From contig PWFH01000053.1 of the NCBI GenBank assembly GCA_003553795.1, positions 1-64,000 on the forward strand: DNA of 64,000 nt. Direction: 5' to 3'. The position numbers and the translations under genes are program-made. Shown here in pieces: positions 47,232 to 55,775 of this stretch; position 1 is the stretch's first letter, and each line of letters opens with the position of its first letter. The notes beneath the pieces are model-generated. The model was not told the DNA's origin and did not search any database. It saw only the letters and a program-made list of their open reading frames with translations. Origin of the DNA: Egibacter sp. (GTDB lineage: Bacteria > Actinomycetota > Nitriliruptoria > Euzebyales > Egibacteraceae).

Positions 47232-47819
47232 TCAGGGCCCGTGCGGGTGCTCGGTGGCGGGATCGGGCTCGTTGCTCGGTGCCTCGGCGTCGGCGAGCTC
47301 CTCGAGCGTCGCGCGCTCGGCGGCGATGAGCTCGTCGAGCCAGGCGATGTCGTGCTCGGTGACCGACACGCCGTGGCGCATGAGCGAGAGGGTGTAGCCG
47401 TCGACGCGCGCGGGCGCCGAGCGCAGCGAGCGCCGGCCCTCGGCGAGGCGTCCCTCGAGGGTCTGCTTGCGGCGCTCGAGCAGGCGGATGCGCGACTCGG
47501 GCCGCAGGTAGCCGAAGAAGGCGAGGCGCAGGGGGAACTTCTCGTCCTCCCAGGCCGACTGCGGGCCCTCCTCGAGGAGCGCGAGGAACTCCTCCTCACC
47601 GGTCTCGGTGATGCGGTAGACGTGCTTGCGCCGGGAGGTGGCGTCGGCGTGGGGCAGCCGCTCGACCACCCCGCGGCGCTCGAGTCGCTTGAGGGTGGGG
47701 TACAGCGAGCCGAAGGACACCGTCCAGAAGAAGCCGAGGCGCTGTCCCAGCTGCTTCTTCAGCTCGTAGCCGTGCATGGACCGCTCCTTGAGCAGCCCGA
47801 GGATGGCAAGCTCCAGCAT
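47232..47819 (-). CDS. PadR-family transcriptional regulator
   Basis: A 195-residue regulator: a winged-helix N-terminus (LELAILGLLKERSMHGYELKKQL ... FGSLYPTLKRLERRGVVERL) and a C-terminal helical dimerisation domain with ERRKQTLEGRLAEGRRSL. It precedes ino1 by 76 bp on the same strand and may regulate it. A perfect AT-centred palindrome GCGATATATCGC lies 28 bp upstream of its own start, which suggests autoregulation. The effector is unknown. Confidence 0.92.
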   Translation of the reverse strand: MLELAILGLLKERSMHGYELKKQLGQRLGFFWTVSFGSLYPTLKRLERRGVVERLPHADATSRRKHVYRITETGEEEFLALLEEGPQSAWEDEKFPLRLAFFGYLRPESRIRLLERRKQTLEGRLAEGRRSLRSAPARVDGYTLSLMRHGVSVTEHDIAWLDELIAAERATLEELADAEAPSNEPDPATEHPHGP

Positions 47820-47847
47820 CGTGTCCCGACCTCGGCGATGTAGCGCA

Positions 47848-47859
47848 GCGATATATCGC
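47848..47859. promoter_or_regulatory. Palindrome upstream of padR, probable operator
   Basis: GCGATATATCGC is a perfect 12-bp palindrome and stands out as AT-rich in very GC-rich surroundings. It lies between padR and the divergent DUF5318 gene. Confidence 0.6.
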
Positions 47860-47979
47860 GGCGAGACAAGCCTAGCGCCCTCCCGTCCGGAGGCAACGTG
47901 GCCGCACCCCGGGGTCGGCGCGCCCGGTGGCGGCGACCGGCCCGACCGCGGCGGGCGTGGGGACCCCTACACTCGACGC

Positions 47980-48381
47980 ATGCAGGGACGCACCGACTAT
48001 CGCATGGCCAAGCGCGCGCTCGTGCGCGAGGTCACCCACGGGGTCGTCCCGCGCGAGGACGTCTGCGACGCCCACCCCGAGCTGTTGCGGGCCGCGCGCA
48101 GCGTCGGCGCCATCGTCGAGCGCGGCTGCCCGATCTGCGCGCTCGCCGACGAGCGCGCCGCGGTGCCCGCCGACGCCACGCCGTCGATGCGCCTCGTGAC
48201 CTACGTCTTCGGCGACGACCTGCGCCGCAGCGAGGGCAAGATCGTCTGGAGCGAGGCCGAGCTCGCCGAGCTCGCCGGGCGCTACCGGTCCCTGCAGGCC
48301 TACACCGTCGAGTGCTGCCTCGTGTGTGGCTGGAACCACCTCATGGAGAGCTACCCCGTGGGACAGGCCGACGTCGGCTAG
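47980..48381 (+). CDS. DUF5318 zinc-ribbon-like protein
   Basis: A 133-residue soluble protein with two Cys clusters, CPIC (50-53) and CCLVCGWNH (112-120), expected to bind zinc. The family is conserved directly before ponA in actinobacteria (mycobacterial Rv0049) and has no known function. A TACACT box (47968-47973) lies 6 bases before the ATG and no Shine-Dalgarno sequence is present, so the transcript is probably leaderless. Confidence 0.87.
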   Translation: MQGRTDYRMAKRALVREVTHGVVPREDVCDAHPELLRAARSVGAIVERGCPICALADERAAVPADATPSMRLVTYVFGDDLRRSEGKIVWSEAELAELAGRYRSLQAYTVECCLVCGWNHLMESYPVGQADVG

Positions 48382-48449
48382 CCCACGCCCGTCCCGTCGG
48401 CCATCGGCGGCCACGACCGTCCCCGCGGGGGGATGGCACACTTGCCCCC

Positions 48450-50930
48450 ATGGCCCCCCCGCCCCCCCGGCGCAAGCGCCGCCCTCGCGGCACGCCCTCG
48501 TCGCCGCCCCGGCGGTCGGCAAGGGCTTCGTCGCCGTCCCGGCGGTCGGCCACGGCCTCGTCGCCGCCCCGGCGGTCGGCCACGGCCTCGTCGGGTCGGC
48601 GCCGCTCGGGTCCGCCGCCGCGTCATCGGTCCGGCACCCGCCGTCGGCCGCCGCGGCGCCGCTGGATGCGCCGGGCGCTCGGCCTCGTCCTCGTCCTGCC
48701 CGCGCTCCTGCTCGCCGGCGCGGGGGTGCTCGTCTTCAGCTACGCCTTCGCCTCGGTGCCGCTGCCCGAGGACCTCGACACCGGGCCGACCGTGGTCTAC
48801 GACCGCGACGGCGGTGAGCTCGCCGAGCTCCAGCAGCAGGCCACCCGCAGCGACATCGTGCTCGGCGAGCTGCCTGACCACGTCGTCGACGCGGTGCTCG
48901 CCGCCGAGGACGCCGACTTCTACGAGCACCGGGGCGTGAGCGCGCTCAGCATCGTGCGGGCGGCCTACACCAACGTCACCCGCGGGGAGATCGCCCAGGG
49001 CGGCTCGACGATCAGCCAGCAGTACATCAAGAACCTCACCGGCGAGGCCGACGACACGATCCTGCGCAAGATCGACGAGGCCGCCCTCGCGGTGAAGCTC
49101 GAGCGCGAGTACGACAAGGACCGCATCCTCGAGCTCTACCTCAACTCCATCTACTTCGGCCGCGGCGCCTACGGCATCCAGGCCGCCGCCCAGGCGTACT
49201 TCGACGTCGACGCCGTCGACCTCGCCCCCGACGAGGCGGCGCTGCTCGCCGGGATCATCCCGGCCCCGAGCGTGCTCGACCCCCTCGACAACCCCGAGGG
49301 CGCCGAGCGCCGCTACCGCTACGCGGTCAACCGGCTCTTCGACGAGGGCTGGGTCTCGCCCGCCGAGGCCGGGGAGATGCGCGCGGCGATGCCCGATGTC
49401 GTGACCCCGAGCCGCCTCGTCAACCGCGACGCCCCGTTCTTCCTCGGGATGGTCGAGCGCGACCTCGAGCGGCTGCTCGGCGCCGAGCAGGTCTACCGCG
49501 GCCTCGAGGTCCACACGACCCTCGACCCGGGGATGCAGGAGGCCGCCGAGCGGCACTACGCCGAGGCCTTCGACGCCATCGACGTCCCCGAGGGCGCGAC
49601 GCGGCCGACCGGGGCGATGGTCACCCTCGACCCCGAGACCGGCGCCGTGCGCGCGGTCATCGGCGGTCGCGACTACGCCGACGACCAGCTCAACCTCGCC
49701 ACCGGGGGGCCCGAGGGCGTCGGCCGCAGTCCCGGGTCGACCTTCAAGGCCTTCGCCCTCGGCGCCTGGATCGAGCGCGGCTGGTCGCCGGAGAGCATCA
49801 TCGACTCCCCCGCCGAGATCCTCTTCGCCGCCGACGAGACGGGGGCGTCGGAGGACTGGGAGCCGGCGAACTTCGGTCTCGCCGACCACGGGCCCTTGAG
49901 CCTGCGCGAGGCGACGTGGCGCTCCTCGAACACCGTCTACGCGCAGGTGGCGATGGAGGTCGGCTCGTCGGAGGTCCTCGACCTCGCGCGTCGCGCGGGC
50001 ATCGACGCCGCGGGCAAGCTCGAGGCCAACCCCTCGCTCGTCCTCGGCACCGGCGACGTCACGCCCCTGGAGCTCGCGACGGCGTACAACACCTTCGCCG
50101 CCGGCGGCGTGCAGCGCCGGCCACGCACGGTCCTCGAGGTCAGCCGGGGCGAGGACGTCCTCTACACCGCGAGCATCCAGGGCCGGGAGGCCTTCAGCGA
50201 GCAGGTCGCCCACGGGGTCAGCGACGTCCTGCGCGGGGTCATCCAGGGTGGCACCGGCAGCGCCGCGGCGATCGGGCGGCCCGCCGCCGGCAAGACCGGC
50301 ACCTCGCAGGGCTTCGGTGACGCGTGGTTCGCCGGCTACACCCCCGACCTCACGACGGTCGTGTGGATGGGCAACCGCGACGACAACGAGACGATCGTCG
50401 GCGAGCCCACCGGCGGGGACCTGCCCGCGCGGCTCTGGGGCGCCTACATGCGCGAGGCGCTCGAGGACGTGCCGCCGAGCGACTTCCCCGCCCCGCCCGG
50501 CGACCTCCTCGCCCACGACCTCGGCGAGATCGAGGTCGCCGAGGAGCCCCCGGAGTGCGCCGAGGGCGAGGAGCTCACCCACGCCGACCCCGAGGACCCC
50601 GACAGCGAGCTCATCTGCGTCGTCGTCGAGCCCACCGAGGAGCCCGTGCCCGAGTGCGCCGAGGGCGAGGAGCTCGCCCACGCCGATCCCGAGGACCCCG
50701 ACAGCCCCCTCGTCTGCGTCGTCGTCGAGCCCACCGAGGAGGCGGAGCCCGAGCCCGAGCCGGAACCGGAGCCCGAGCCGGAACCGGAGCCTGAGCCGAC
50801 ACGGAGCCCGAGCCCCAGCCCGAGTCCCTCGCCCTCCGAGCCCGATCCTCCGTCGGAGGGCGGCGGTGACGGCGGTGGCGACGACGGCGGGGAGGAGTCC
50901 GGCGCGAGCGAGGCCTCCGCGGAGGGCTAG
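48450..50930 (+). CDS. ponA: Bifunctional class A penicillin-binding protein
   Basis: An 826-residue peptidoglycan synthase. A very basic Arg/Ser/Pro tail (1-72, with 10-residue repeats) precedes one membrane helix (about 76-98). The glycosyltransferase GT51 domain has EDADFYEHRG (Glu153) and GGSTISQQYIKNL; the transpeptidase has STFK (Ser430), SSN (492-494) and KTG (615-617). The extracellular C-terminus carries two copies of a ~32-residue PECAEGEEL ... VVVEPTEE repeat with paired cysteines, then Pro-Glu and Pro-Ser repeats. The order DUF5318-ponA matches mycobacterial ponA1. No Shine-Dalgarno sequence; CACACT lies 7 bases before the ATG. Confidence 0.95.
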   Translation: MAPPPPRRKRRPRGTPSSPPRRSARASSPSRRSATASSPPRRSATASSGRRRSGPPPRHRSGTRRRPPRRRWMRRALGLVLVLPALLLAGAGVLVFSYAFASVPLPEDLDTGPTVVYDRDGGELAELQQQATRSDIVLGELPDHVVDAVLAAEDADFYEHRGVSALSIVRAAYTNVTRGEIAQGGSTISQQYIKNLTGEADDTILRKIDEAALAVKLEREYDKDRILELYLNSIYFGRGAYGIQAAAQAYFDVDAVDLAPDEAALLAGIIPAPSVLDPLDNPEGAERRYRYAVNRLFDEGWVSPAEAGEMRAAMPDVVTPSRLVNRDAPFFLGMVERDLERLLGAEQVYRGLEVHTTLDPGMQEAAERHYAEAFDAIDVPEGATRPTGAMVTLDPETGAVRAVIGGRDYADDQLNLATGGPEGVGRSPGSTFKAFALGAWIERGWSPESIIDSPAEILFAADETGASEDWEPANFGLADHGPLSLREATWRSSNTVYAQVAMEVGSSEVLDLARRAGIDAAGKLEANPSLVLGTGDVTPLELATAYNTFAAGGVQRRPRTVLEVSRGEDVLYTASIQGREAFSEQVAHGVSDVLRGVIQGGTGSAAAIGRPAAGKTGTSQGFGDAWFAGYTPDLTTVVWMGNRDDNETIVGEPTGGDLPARLWGAYMREALEDVPPSDFPAPPGDLLAHDLGEIEVAEEPPECAEGEELTHADPEDPDSELICVVVEPTEEPVPECAEGEELAHADPEDPDSPLVCVVVEPTEEAEPEPEPEPEPEPEPEPEPTRSPSPSPSPSPSEPDPPSEGGGDGGGDDGGEESGASEASAEG
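48491..48600. repeat. 30-bp tandem repeat at the 5' end of ponA
   Basis: About 3.5 copies of a 30-bp unit (full units near 48511-48540 and 48541-48570, partial ones on both sides) encode RRSA(R/T)ASSP(S/P) in the cytoplasmic tail. The unit length is a multiple of three, so copy changes keep the frame and alter the tail charge. Confidence 0.8.
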
Positions 50931-50972
50931 CCGCGGCCGCCGGCGCCACGACGGACCCGCTGAGCGCGGGGT

Positions 50973-51716
50973 TCAGGACTCCGCGGGCGGCTCGTCGAGC
51001 TCGAGGCGCACGCGCTTGTTCGCCTTGCCCTTCGACTCGGTCTTCGTCACGCGCACGCGGCCGACCTCGGCGGTCGAGGCGACGTGGGTGCCGCCGTCGG
51101 CCTGCTTGTCGAGCCCGACGATGTCGATGACCCGCAGCGGGTCGATGCTCGCGGGGATGAGGTTGGCCTTCGTGCGGATGAGCGCGGGGTCGGCGTCGGC
51201 GTCCTCGCGCCCGACGAAGGCCACGAGCACGTCGCGGGCGCGGGCGATCTCCTCATTGATGCGCCGCTCGACGCGCGCGCCGAGCTCGGTCGACATCGCG
51301 TCGAGCTCGAAGTCCAGCCGGCCCGACCCCGGTGCCATGTTCCCGCCGGTCACCGCGACGCCGAAGTCCGCCCAGATCACCCCGCAGAGCACATGCAGCG
51401 CGGTGTGGGTGCGCATGAGGGCGAAGCGGCGCTGCCAGTCGAGCTCGCCGGCGACCTCCGCCCCCGGCTCGGGCAGCCCGTCGGGGGCCTCGAGGACGTG
51501 CCAGACCAGCGGGCCCTTCGCACGGACCTCGCGCACCGCGGCGCGGCCACCGTGCCAGGCCAGCGTCCCCTCGTCGGGCGGCTGCCCGCCGCCTCCGGGG
51601 TAGAAGACGCTGCGGTCGAGCGCGACGGCGCCGGCGTCCTCGTCGAGGTCGACGACGCGGCCCTCGAAGGCGCGCAGGTAGGCGTCGGTGGCGTAGAGGC
51701 GGTCGGTGGGCTCCAT
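50973..51716 (-). CDS. AlaX-type alanyl-tRNA editing protein
   Basis: A 247-residue free-standing relative of the AlaRS editing domain that removes Ser or Gly from mischarged tRNA-Ala. Zinc-site motifs are HTALH in LMRTHTALHVL and the second block GGTHVAST; the Cys that often precedes that block is not seen (QADGGTHV). FYPGGGGQPPDEG is the typical N-terminal block. It converges on ponA and shares the minus strand with the polyketide synthase gene 44 bp upstream. Confidence 0.9.
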   Translation of the reverse strand: MEPTDRLYATDAYLRAFEGRVVDLDEDAGAVALDRSVFYPGGGGQPPDEGTLAWHGGRAAVREVRAKGPLVWHVLEAPDGLPEPGAEVAGELDWQRRFALMRTHTALHVLCGVIWADFGVAVTGGNMAPGSGRLDFELDAMSTELGARVERRINEEIARARDVLVAFVGREDADADPALIRTKANLIPASIDPLRVIDIVGLDKQADGGTHVASTAEVGRVRVTKTESKGKANKRVRLELDEPPAES

Positions 51717-51760
51717 GGTCAGCGCAGCGTAGCGGGACTCCGGGGCCGGGACGACGGCGC

Positions 51761-52804
51761 TCAGCGGGCGCGCAGCAGCGCGGCGTAGAGCGTGAGCCCC
51801 GGGCCGAAGGCCAGGGCGACGACGTGCTCGCCGGGCTCGACGCGCTGCTCGGCGCGCAGCCGCTCGAGGATGAGCAGGACCGTGGCCGAGGAGCAGTTGC
51901 CGTGCGCGGCGAGCACCGCCCGGCTGTCGGCGAGGGCCTCGTCGGGCAGGCCGAGGCGCTCGGCGACGACGTCGACGATGCGCGGCCCGCCGGGGTGCAC
52001 CGCCCACGCGCCGACGTCCTCGCGCCGCAGCCCGTGGCGGGCGAGGAGCTCGACGACGGTGTCGGCGACGTGCTCGCGCAGCACGAGGGGCACCCGGGGC
52101 GAGAGCCGCATGCGGAAGCCGAGGTCGGTGACGTCCCAGCTCATGAGGTCGGCGCGGCTCGTGTCGGTGCGCGCGGCGAGGTCGACGACCTCGAAGCCCG
52201 CGGCGGCCTCGCCCGGGTCGACGACCACCGCCGCGGCGGCGTCGGCGAAGAGCGAGTGGGCGACCATCTGCTCGACGTCGTCGGTCGGCGGCTGGATGTG
52301 CAGGCTCGTGAGCTCGACCGACAGCAGCGCGACGCGGTGGTCGCGGGCGGTCGCGGCGTCGGCGGCGGTCGCGAGCGCCGGCAGCGCGGCGTAGCAGCCC
52401 ATGTGGCCGATGTGCAGGCGCTGGGCGTCGGGGCGGAACCCGAGGTCGCGGGCGAGGAGCACGTCGAGGCCGGGGGTGGCGTAGCCGGTGCAGCTCACGA
52501 CGACGAGCTCGTCGACCTCGGAGGGGTCGGTGCCGGCGTCGGCGAGCGCCGAGGACAGCGCGTCCTTGCCCAGCGGCATCGCCTCGGCGAGGAAGCGGCG
52601 CATGCGCTCGCCCGTCGACCAGGCCGAGAGGTCCTCGACGCGCGGGTCGACGACGCCGTGGCGCGTGGTCACCCCCGAGCGCTCCCACGCCCGACGCGCG
52701 AGGCGGCTGTCGCCGTAGAAGTCGGCGAAGAAGTCGCGGTAGAGCGCGTCCTGGTCCATCTGCGGCGGCAGGGCGGAGCCTGCGCCTGACAGCGTCGCGG
52801 TCAC
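51761..52804 (-). CDS. Type III polyketide synthase (chalcone synthase-like)
   Basis: A 347-residue homodimeric ketosynthase that extends an acyl-CoA starter with malonyl-CoA units. The catalytic triad is complete: Cys137 in GHMGCYAA, His270 in WAVHPGGPR and Asn303 in HGNCSSATVL. The GTG start overlaps the stop of the methyltransferase gene as GTGA, so the two are co-translated; the methyltransferase may modify the product. In actinobacteria similar pairs make alkylresorcinols, alkylpyrones or quinones; the product here cannot be told. Confidence 0.93.
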   Translation of the reverse strand: MTATLSGAGSALPPQMDQDALYRDFFADFYGDSRLARRAWERSGVTTRHGVVDPRVEDLSAWSTGERMRRFLAEAMPLGKDALSSALADAGTDPSEVDELVVVSCTGYATPGLDVLLARDLGFRPDAQRLHIGHMGCYAALPALATAADAATARDHRVALLSVELTSLHIQPPTDDVEQMVAHSLFADAAAAVVVDPGEAAAGFEVVDLAARTDTSRADLMSWDVTDLGFRMRLSPRVPLVLREHVADTVVELLARHGLRREDVGAWAVHPGGPRIVDVVAERLGLPDEALADSRAVLAAHGNCSSATVLLILERLRAEQRVEPGEHVVALAFGPGLTLYAALLRAR

Positions 52805-53544
52805 GGGTCCCCCGATGCGTCGTCGGAGTCGGCTGACCCCTCCCGCCGAAACCCTATCCCCTGGTAGAGGGTGAGCGCCGTCATCGCCGGCAGCAGCCGC
52901 ACGAGCCGGCGACGGTCGAGCAGGAAGCGCAGGTAGTCGCCGGGGTGCACCCGCAGCCCGCGGGTGCGCAGGCTCACCCCGCAGGCGTCGAAGCGCGCGC
53001 GCAGGCGCTCGGGGGCCACGAACAGCGCGGGGTCGTGGATGCGCGGCGGCGGGCCGCCGGGCAGGCGCTCCTGGAGGTAGCCGACGACGAGCCGCGACAG
53101 CGGGTTGTCGGCGATCGTGTCGACGAGCAGGGTGCCGTAGGGCTTGAGGATCCGCGCGGTCTCGGCCACCGCGGCGTCGAGGTCGCCGACGTGCTCGAAG
53201 ATCTCCCCGGCGACGACGACGTCGGCGACGGCGTCGGGCAGGGGAAGGGCGGTGACGTCGCCCCGCACGACGGTGAGCCCCGCGGCGCGCGCATGGTGCA
53301 GGGCGCTCTCGGAGAGGTCGACGCCGACGTGGCGGTAGCCGCCGGTGTAGGGCGCGAGCAGCCCTCCGCCGCAGGCGAGGTCGACGAGCAGCGCGTCGGG
53401 GCCGTCCGGCCTTGGGATGAGCTGCCCGCGCGCCCAGGCCAGCCAGTGCAGCGCCGCGAAGGCGCCCTCGGCGCGCCACCACTCGGCGGCGAGGTCGTCG
53501 TACTGGGCGAGGTCGTTGCGCGGCCGGCGCGGTGCGGTGCTCAC
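52801..53544 (-). CDS. SAM-dependent methyltransferase (UbiG/UbiE-like)
   Basis: A 247-residue class I methyltransferase. The N-terminal NDLAQYDDLAAEWWR resembles UbiG-type O-methyltransferases; the SAM loop is LLVDLACGGGLLAPY, followed by VVRGDVTALPLPDAVADVVVAGEIFEHV. The C-terminus has a hydrophobic ending (LLPAMTALTLYQG) that may touch the membrane. It is coupled to the type III polyketide synthase and probably methylates a phenolic or quinone product. The GTG start at 53544 is preferred; the upstream frame lacks homology. Confidence 0.87.
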   Translation of the reverse strand: MSTAPRRPRNDLAQYDDLAAEWWRAEGAFAALHWLAWARGQLIPRPDGPDALLVDLACGGGLLAPYTGGYRHVGVDLSESALHHARAAGLTVVRGDVTALPLPDAVADVVVAGEIFEHVGDLDAAVAETARILKPYGTLLVDTIADNPLSRLVVGYLQERLPGGPPPRIHDPALFVAPERLRARFDACGVSLRTRGLRVHPGDYLRFLLDRRRLVRLLPAMTALTLYQGIGFRREGSADSDDASGDP

Positions 53545-53628
53545 GGGCGCGAGCCTAGAGCCCCCGCGGCCTCTCGGCGTATGCTCACCGCCACACCGGT
53601 GGTCGACGGGAGTCGAGGGGAGCCGACC

Positions 53629-54414
53629 GTGGAGGACGCGGTGCTGCGCTGGCAGCGCCTGCTCGGGGCCTGGGCCCTGCCCGCCGGGCTGCGCGAGGCC
53701 GCGCCCGAGGACCCCTACCGCCTGCCCGCCGGGCTGCTCGCCGAGCAGCCCCGCAGCGTCGGCGACCCCACGGGGCGTCCCGTCGAGGCGCACCTGCCCG
53801 ACGGCGGCACGCTCCTCGACGTCGGCTGCGGCCCCGGCGCGCGTGCGGCGCTGCACGCCCCCCGAGCGCGCGTCATCGGCGTGGAGCCGCGCGCCGAGCT
53901 CGCCGCCGCCGCGCGGCAGGCCGGCCTCGAGGTCATCGAGGAGCCCTGGCCCGACGCCGGAGCCCGGGCGCCGGTCGCCGACGTCGTGCTCTGCACCCAC
54001 GTCCTCTACGACGTCGCCGACCTCGTGCCGTTCGTCGCCGCGCTCACCACCCACGCCCGCGAGGCCGTCGTCGTCGAGCTCGGCGCGGTGCATCCCTGGG
54101 CGCGGCTCGCCCCGCTCTTCGCGCGCTTCCACGACCTTGCGCTGCCCGAGGGGCCGACCTCCGACGATGCCGTCGAGGCGATCGTCGACGGGCTCGGCGT
54201 CGCGGTGGCCCAGGAGCGCTGGCAGCACCCGGGCAACCGCTACCCCGACCTCGCCACGCTCGTCGCCCACCGCCGCCGCCAGCTCTGCCTGCCCGCCTCC
54301 CGCGACGACGAGGTCGCCGAGGCCCTCGAGGGCAGCTACGAGGTCGCCGCCGACGGGACGGTCACCCTCGAGCCCCGCGAGGTCGTCACGCTGCGCTGGC
54401 CGGGGGCGGCGTGA
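53629..54414 (+). CDS. SAM-dependent methyltransferase, function unknown
   Basis: A 261-residue class I methyltransferase with the SAM loop TLLDVGCGPGARAALHAP and the following IGVEPRAELAAAARQAGLEV and VVLCTHVLYDVADLVPFV. No specific family is recognised. GTG 53629 has GAGGGGAG 6 bases upstream, and a TATGCT box (53580-53585) could be the -10 element; ATG 53581 is an alternative in the same frame. It is divergent from the polyketide-linked methyltransferase and overlaps the next gene (GTGA). Confidence 0.8.
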   Translation: MEDAVLRWQRLLGAWALPAGLREAAPEDPYRLPAGLLAEQPRSVGDPTGRPVEAHLPDGGTLLDVGCGPGARAALHAPRARVIGVEPRAELAAAARQAGLEVIEEPWPDAGARAPVADVVLCTHVLYDVADLVPFVAALTTHAREAVVVELGAVHPWARLAPLFARFHDLALPEGPTSDDAVEAIVDGLGVAVAQERWQHPGNRYPDLATLVAHRRRQLCLPASRDDEVAEALEGSYEVAADGTVTLEPREVVTLRWPGAA

Positions 54415-54968
54415 GCGAGGAGGAGCTGCGACGCCTCCTCGACGAGGAGCGCGCCGGGCAGGCCGCCCGCGACCGCGCCCGATCCCGCCGGCTGCGCGAG
54501 CAGGCCGCCGAGGAGGGCACCCTCGCCGGTGCGCTGCGCCGCCTCGCCGACCGGCGCCTGCCCGTCGGGGTCCACACCGCCGCGGGCGCGCTGCACCAGG
54601 GCGTGCTCGTCGGCGTCGGAGCGGACTACTGCGCCCTGCGCGCCGCCGGGGGCCGGCCGCGCTACCTCGCGCTCGCCGCGATCGCCTCGGTGCGCCCGGC
54701 CGTGGAGGCCGCCGCGGTGACCGCCGAGGGCGCCGGCGACCCCGACGGTGGGGACCGCCTGGCGCCCACGCTCGCCGAGATGCTCGGCCGCCTCGCCCCG
54801 GAGCGCCCCGAGGTCACCCTGCGCACCGGCACCGACCCCGACGCGCTGCACGGGGTGCTGCGCAGCGTCGGCGTCGACGTCTGCGAGGTCGACCTCGTCG
54901 GGCTGCCGGGCCGCGCGCTCGTGAGCCTCGCGGCGGTCAGCGAGATCATCGTCGATGCGCGCGCCTGA
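54411..54968 (+). CDS. Conserved actinobacterial protein of unknown function
   Basis: A 185-residue protein. The first 35 residues form a charged helix likely to be a coiled coil (EEELRRLLDEERAGQAARDRARS). Then comes a beta-rich region with alternating hydrophobics (PVGVHTAAGALHQGVLVGVGADYCALRA), reminiscent of a small barrel such as an Sm-like fold. I do not recognise a named family. The start overlaps the methyltransferase stop, and the GNAT gene follows after 27 bases, so the three are probably one operon. Confidence 0.68.
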   Translation: MSEEELRRLLDEERAGQAARDRARSRRLREQAAEEGTLAGALRRLADRRLPVGVHTAAGALHQGVLVGVGADYCALRAAGGRPRYLALAAIASVRPAVEAAAVTAEGAGDPDGGDRLAPTLAEMLGRLAPERPEVTLRTGTDPDALHGVLRSVGVDVCEVDLVGLPGRALVSLAAVSEIIVDARA

Positions 54969-54995
54969 GCGCGCCCCTACCGGGAGGTCCGAGGC

Positions 54996-55700
54996 ATGAC
55001 CGGGGAGCCGAGCACCGAGCGCGAGCGGAGCGCCGAGCGCCGTCCCGTGCTGCTCGAGGAGGGCGACGTCGACGCGGCGGCGGGGGTCATCGCCCGCGCC
55101 TTCCGCGACGACGCGCTCACGAAGGCCATCATCCCCGACACCGAGCGTCGCCTCGCCTACGCCGAGGTCATCGGACGTCGCTACGTCCGCGAGGCCCTGC
55201 CCTACGGCCACGCCTTCGGGGTGCGCGAGCGCGGCGCGCTCGTGGGGATCGCGCTGTGGCACCCGCCCGGCGTCGAGCCCACCTCGGTCACCGCGCTGCT
55301 CGGCATGCTGCCGTCGCTGGCGCGCATGGCGCCGACGGTCGCGGGCATGGGCCCGCGGCTCGCCGCGCGGCTGCTGCGCTCGCCCTCGGTCCCCCTCGAG
55401 CTCGGGCTGCGCCGGCGCAAGGCCGTCGCCGAGGCCAGCGCCGGGGCGGCCTGGTACCTCGCCTACCTCGCCACCGACCCGGCCGCGCAGGGGCGCGGCG
55501 TGGGCCGCGCGCTGCTCACCGCGATGCTCGACCGCTGCGACGCCGCCGGGCAGGCGGCATGGCTCGAGACCACCGACCCGGTCAATCCCCCGCTCTACGA
55601 GCGCTTCGGCTTCGCCACCGTCGCGCGACTCGACGGCGGGGCGCTCCTGCCGGGATTCTGGGTCATGCGGCGCGAGCCACAGGACCCGTCGACGCGGTGA
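54996..55700 (+). CDS. GNAT N-acetyltransferase
   Basis: A 234-residue acetyltransferase with the acetyl-CoA loop AQGRGVGRALLTAML (about residues 166-180), preceded by AWYLAYLATDP and followed by ETTDPVNPPLYERFGF. The Arg-rich middle part is typical of small-molecule acetylating members in actinobacteria. Substrate unknown. GGGAGG lies 8 bases before the ATG. Confidence 0.88.
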   Translation: MTGEPSTERERSAERRPVLLEEGDVDAAAGVIARAFRDDALTKAIIPDTERRLAYAEVIGRRYVREALPYGHAFGVRERGALVGIALWHPPGVEPTSVTALLGMLPSLARMAPTVAGMGPRLAARLLRSPSVPLELGLRRRKAVAEASAGAAWYLAYLATDPAAQGRGVGRALLTAMLDRCDAAGQAAWLETTDPVNPPLYERFGFATVARLDGGALLPGFWVMRREPQDPSTR

Positions 55701-55775
55701 TGCCGCGCCGTCGGGCCTCCGGGCCGTGCTGCCCGACGCCGGCGACAACCGGCGTGCGGGCGCGCTCGGGGCCGC

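Noticed and set aside
48378-50681. 767-codon frame antisense to ponA
   Set aside because: Low-complexity Asp/Val/Gly translation with no recognisable domain, while ponA has all active-site motifs.
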